This document shows, piece after piece, positions 60,737 through 64,000 of a stretch of DNA of 64,000 nucleotides; positions within the stretch are counted from its first letter, which is position 1; every line of letters starts with the position of its first letter. The notes under the pieces were generated by a model that ran no database searches, was not told the DNA's origin, and saw only the letters and a program-made list of their open reading frames with translations. The DNA comes from Fluviirhizobium alvei (GTDB lineage: Bacteria > Pseudomonadota > Alphaproteobacteria > Rhizobiales > Rhizobiaceae), in assembly GCF_030551875.1 (NCBI RefSeq), contig NZ_JAUOZU010000001.1:124001-188000 (forward strand). Direction: 5' to 3'. The position numbers were made by a program, and so were the translations under genes.

Positions 60737-62416
60737 TCAGGCTGCCGTCCTTTTTGACGAGGTTGCAACAACGTTGAGGACTAGTTGCCTGAAGGCCCGA
60801 TCAAGCGCTTCTGGATCGAGAGGTTTGGTAAGTATGGCGCTGGCGCCGGCATCGTTGCAGGCCTTGCGCTCGTCTTCGGAATCATGCGGGATCATGGCGA
60901 CGATCGGTGCTTCCCTCGCGTTCGCCGTGTCGCGCAGTTTGTTGATCGTCTCGCCGAGCGTCGCATCCGGCAGGGTCAGATCCACGAGGAGGAGCGAAAA
61001 CTGCTGTGTCCGGCTTGCCAACAATCCTTCTTCAGCGGATGCCGCAAGCACAATCGACAAACCAAGGCTTTCGGCAATCTGCTCGAGCGCCATCCGGTTG
61101 ATCGTATTGTCCTCGATCGCAAGAATATCGACAGGCACCATTTCCCTGACGACGCTTGGCCGTCCCGGGGGCGGGGCGAGGTCTTTCGCAGGCGCCGGTA
61201 TCGTTTCGTCCGAAGCGTCCAAGGCCTTTGAAATCATGGTTACGAGATTTTCATCCGTATCGGAGAGTGCGATGGTTCTGACACCCGAGGCCGCAGCAAC
61301 TTTGGCACTATCGCTGTCTTCCGCAAAGTGAAGGATGAGGTCGATCTGGATTCCGGCAGCCTGGGCGGCGGGAAGGAAGGCAGCCAATTCCCGGGCGTTT
61401 TCAAGAACACAGGCTTCCGCTCCAAGCCGTTTTGCGATCACTGGCAATTCGGGTGCAGCCTCTGTGTTCCCGATGACCATTAGGATGTTCTTCGCTTTTT
61501 GTCTCGGGTCCGCAACTGTTTGACCTGCCTTATCACCTGCGGCGTCGAAGGATCCGGTTTCCGGACGTTTCCGCAAATTCGCCTCATCCCCACGCGTTGG
61601 CGCCACGCTAAATGCACGATCGGAAGGCGTTTCCGTTGGCGAGAAGGTCAGGGAAATGTAGTGCTTGCCGGGTTTGCCGATGCGTCTGCCGATGCGAAGC
61701 ATCTCGGTCTTGTCGCCATTCGGGCGTTCGATCTCGACCTTGTCAGTATGGTCGCCACCGGCCGAAAGCAGTTGCCAGTCGCTTTTTTCGATCACGCCTG
61801 CGGTTTCGGCATCCAGGAAATCCCATACATTGCGGCCGAGTACAACGTCGGGCGTGGTCTCGTGAAGGCGGCAGAATTCCTGGTTCACCGCAACGAAGGA
61901 AAGATTGCGGTCTTTCACAGCGACTGCGACAGGCAGGGTGTCGAGGATCTCCTCCGTGATGCGAACGCGTTCGCTTTCGGCGCGCCAGAGATGTTCCTTC
62001 TTCTTGTGTTCGGAAATATCCTGAAGCACGGTGAAACCGATACCGGAAGAGAATCGACGGCTGACGAAATGCAGCCAGCGATCGGCGCCGTAGCGTTCGA
62101 TCGAGTCCGATCTTTCTTTCCACGAAGTGGCAATGCGTTCGCCGATCCAGTCGTTTCGGTTCGGCGGTGTCTCCAGCTTCCCGTAGTTATTGCCGATCCG
62201 GCAACCCGCATCATAGAGCGCGCCATAGAGATCGCGGGCCCGCTTGCCGGGCTCGATTGCGTTTTCGCGCAAGGGAAAAAATTGCAGCAGGCGCGCGCTT
62301 GCGAAGACGATATTGTCCAGTCGATCGGTGACAAGGATCGCCGCACCGAGGGCTTCGCAGAAGACCTCGAGCATATTGTACTGCAGGATGGCGTCGAACG
62401 ACGCTGCATCACTCAT
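60737..62416 (-). CDS. PAS-PAS-pseudoreceiver-receiver protein without kinase domain
   Basis: A 559-residue cytoplasmic signalling protein. The first PAS region is at about 15-140 (ALGAAILVTDRLDNIVFASARLLQFFP... ending DISEHKKKE) and the second at about 150-265 (LPVAVAVKDRNLSFVAVNQEFCRLHE). A linker leads to a receiver-like region (NILMVIGNTEAAPELPVIAKRLGAEA) without the acceptor Asp. The final receiver at about 440-550 is complete: AIEDNTINRM, phospho-acceptor Asp in LLLVDLTLP and Lys in ILTKPLD. No HisKA/HATPase module is seen, so phosphate must come from another kinase. ATG 62416 is used. It probably feeds the downstream GGDEF/EAL protein. Confidence 0.8.
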   Translation of the reverse strand: MSDAASFDAILQYNMLEVFCEALGAAILVTDRLDNIVFASARLLQFFPLRENAIEPGKRARDLYGALYDAGCRIGNNYGKLETPPNRNDWIGERIATSWKERSDSIERYGADRWLHFVSRRFSSGIGFTVLQDISEHKKKEHLWRAESERVRITEEILDTLPVAVAVKDRNLSFVAVNQEFCRLHETTPDVVLGRNVWDFLDAETAGVIEKSDWQLLSAGGDHTDKVEIERPNGDKTEMLRIGRRIGKPGKHYISLTFSPTETPSDRAFSVAPTRGDEANLRKRPETGSFDAAGDKAGQTVADPRQKAKNILMVIGNTEAAPELPVIAKRLGAEACVLENARELAAFLPAAQAAGIQIDLILHFAEDSDSAKVAAASGVRTIALSDTDENLVTMISKALDASDETIPAPAKDLAPPPGRPSVVREMVPVDILAIEDNTINRMALEQIAESLGLSIVLAASAEEGLLASRTQQFSLLLVDLTLPDATLGETINKLRDTANAREAPIVAMIPHDSEDERKACNDAGASAILTKPLDPEALDRAFRQLVLNVVATSSKRTAA

Positions 62417-62638
62417 TGCAGGTGATCCTGTGTCAGGGGGCGTGGAGCATGCTGGCATCCGTCTTGAAGCGGGAACGGCAGGCTATAGTGGGGCTATCCA
62501 GCGCATTCCCCTGCCTGCGGTGCTGAATGGACCGAACCGGCCCGCTTTCATTTCAAGCTCGCTAATAGATCGCAGATGATTGTTAATTCAGGCTTAATCG
62601 GCGGTTATGTCGCGTTCGGAAATGCAACGAGCATTTGC

Positions 62639-64000
62639 TCATTCGGCGGCATTTCGCTCAGGCTTGACCAGCGGTTCCGGTACTGGTTTGGTCAGGATCA
62701 TTTCGCGGCCGGCCGTAATTCCCTGCACCGCCTGGATGGCCAGCCGCTCTTCGTCGCGACGACGGACATCGTCCGTGATTTCCTGGGCGAGGCTGTCCGG
62801 TACACCGAGCGCTTCAAGCGTTTTGCGACCAAACGTCAATCCGGATTCGAGGGTTTCGCGAATTTCATACTCGATGCCCTTGGCCCGGAGCGCCAGCGTG
62901 TGGCCGCGATCATAGGCGCGCGCGAAAATCCGCGCATCCGGGTATTCCGCCTGGACGAGATCGACGATCTGGTCCGTGATTTCCTGCTTGTTGGTACAGA
63001 TGGCGACGATCTTGGCCTTCTCGATGCCGGCGGCCACCAGAACGTCCTTGCGGGTTCCGTCGCCAAAATAGATGCGGAAGCCGAACCGCGAAGCCTGGCG
63101 AATACGCTCCGCCGAATGGTCGAGTGTTGTCACCGTCCGTCCGCCGGCAAGCAGGATTTGCGCGACGATCTGCCCGAAACGCGAAAAGCCGATCATCAGA
63201 ACGTCGGCATCGGCGCCTTCGAAATCCTCCTCGAGGATTTCCCGCTTTTCCGGGCGGATGAGAAGTGCAGGCACCGCAGAATAGAGCGGCGTCAGCGCCA
63301 TCGTCAACGTGACGACGGCGATCAGGGTAGACGCGACTTCGCCGGAAAACACCCTGTCCCCGGCCGCCGCTGTAAATAGCACGAAGGCGAATTCACCGCC
63401 CTGCGCCAGCAGGAAGCCGGTCTTGAGCGCATGGTTGTGGCTTGAACCGGCAATCCGGCAGAGGCCGTAGATGATGGCGGATTTCACCACCATGATCACC
63501 GGCACCGCAACGAGCAGGATCTTCCAGTTTGCAAGAACGATCGACAGATTGAGGGAGAGGCCGATCGCCATGAAGAACAGGCCGAGCAGGATGCCGCGGA
63601 ACGGTTCGATATCGGCTTCGAGTTCGTGCCGGAACGAGGATTCCGCCAGCATCAGGCCGGCGAGAAAGGCGCCCATCGCCATCGAAAGGCCTGCGAGTTC
63701 CATTACGCTCGCCGCACAAAGAACCACAAACAGAGCCGCTGCAATCATCGCTTCGCGCGCACCGGTGCGGCCGATTACATAGAAAAGCGGATTGAGAAGA
63801 TACCGACCCGTCAGAACAAGGCCGAGGATAGCGCCGATGGCCACCAGGATACCGACAAGATCGAACCCGTGATTGTCATTGCCGGGCGCGATGAAGGCCG
63901 TCAGGGCGAGAAGCGGAACGATTGCCAGATCCTGGAACAGCAGAACGGCAAAGGCTCTCTGGCCATAAGGCGTGTTGAGCCCGCCGCGATCTTCCAGAAT
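62639..64000 (-). CDS. KefB-like cation:proton antiporter (CPA2), partial at right edge
   Basis: The frame is open from the stop at 62639 to the window edge, giving at least 453 residues of the C-terminal part. The visible membrane domain has LLFQDLAIVPLLALTAF, FFMAIGLSLNLSIVLANW and GFLLAQGGEFAFVLF, as in monovalent cation:proton antiporters of the CPA2 family. A cytoplasmic RCK/TrkA-N domain follows: DVLMIGFSRFGQIVAQILLAGG, FGDGTRKDVLVAAG. It probably exchanges potassium for protons, protecting against electrophiles or pH stress. The N-terminus is outside the window. Confidence 0.9.
   Translation of the reverse strand: MLEDRGGLNTPYGQRAFAVLLFQDLAIVPLLALTAFIAPGNDNHGFDLVGILVAIGAILGLVLTGRYLLNPLFYVIGRTGAREAMIAAALFVVLCAASVMELAGLSMAMGAFLAGLMLAESSFRHELEADIEPFRGILLGLFFMAIGLSLNLSIVLANWKILLVAVPVIMVVKSAIIYGLCRIAGSSHNHALKTGFLLAQGGEFAFVLFTAAAGDRVFSGEVASTLIAVVTLTMALTPLYSAVPALLIRPEKREILEEDFEGADADVLMIGFSRFGQIVAQILLAGGRTVTTLDHSAERIRQASRFGFRIYFGDGTRKDVLVAAGIEKAKIVAICTNKQEITDQIVDLVQAEYPDARIFARAYDRGHTLALRAKGIEYEIRETLESGLTFGRKTLEALGVPDSLAQEITDDVRRRDEERLAIQAVQGITAGREMILTKPVPEPLVKPERNAAE

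Overview
The window looks like chromosomal DNA of an alphaproteobacterium of the order Hyphomicrobiales (Rhizobiales), most likely family Rhizobiaceae. Reasons seen in the sequence: high GC with strong G/C preference at third codon positions, a hisS-hisZ-hisG cluster with short-form HisG, a fused SecDF, a CIRCE-controlled groESL operon, a short protein carrying the N-terminal signature of rhizobial porins, and dispersed palindromic intergenic repeats of the kind common in rhizobia. The species cannot be named from this window. No rRNA, tRNA, CRISPR array or prophage was recognised.

Layout. 0-5 kb: DNA repair genes tag and recO, then two convergent genes for RTX-type secreted proteins. 5-15 kb: a Tat-exported PhoX-family phosphatase, a large DUF2339 membrane protein, an acyltransferase, an HD hydrolase, a MOSC protein, an MFS transporter and a coupled pair made of an unknown protein and a GyrI-like effector-binding protein. 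15-20 kb: hisS, hisZ and hisG, interrupted by a 278-bp element with perfect 21-bp terminal inverted repeats, then a hypothetical gene and a ParDE toxin-antitoxin pair. 20-24 kb: a radical SAM/SPASM enzyme coupled to a glycosyltransferase, with a convergent GT2-like gene. 24-32 kb: ribF, a class IIA HAD phosphatase, a 1302-residue secreted protein with 25 tandem repeats, and an Atm1-type ABC exporter. 32-39 kb: secDF, chrA and the groESL operon, whose 3' end carries an exact 99-bp tandem duplication. 40-41 kb: a glutathione transferase and a DoxX protein.

41.4-52 kb is the most distinctive region, a glycan locus. A six-gene minus-strand operon (glucose-1-phosphate cytidylyltransferase, CDP-glucose 4,6-dehydratase, 3,5-epimerase family, C-methyltransferase, two GT2 genes) faces a three-gene plus-strand operon (two tandem FkbM methyltransferases with an extra Rossmann-like domain, and a CmcI-type methyltransferase). 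A divergently placed NAD-dependent epimerase/reductase lies at one end. Together these predict a CDP-activated, C-methylated 6-deoxyhexose, possibly also O-methylated, that is put into a surface glycan. The two GT2 genes share an unusual C-terminal region with the GT2-like gene at 22.5 kb, which lacks the DxD motif.

52-64 kb: an aminotransferase, a sirtuin, a possible N-methyl-compound catabolic group (StcD-like flavin oxidoreductase, non-pyrrolysine MttB-family methyltransferase, divergent LysR regulator), a small porin-like exported protein, a GGDEF/EAL protein, a PAS-REC protein without a kinase domain, and the C-terminal part of a KefB-like antiporter running off the right edge.

Three RTX-type proteins are encoded (1.9, 2.9 and 25.8 kb), but no type I secretion ABC/membrane-fusion pair is present, so their exporter must lie elsewhere.
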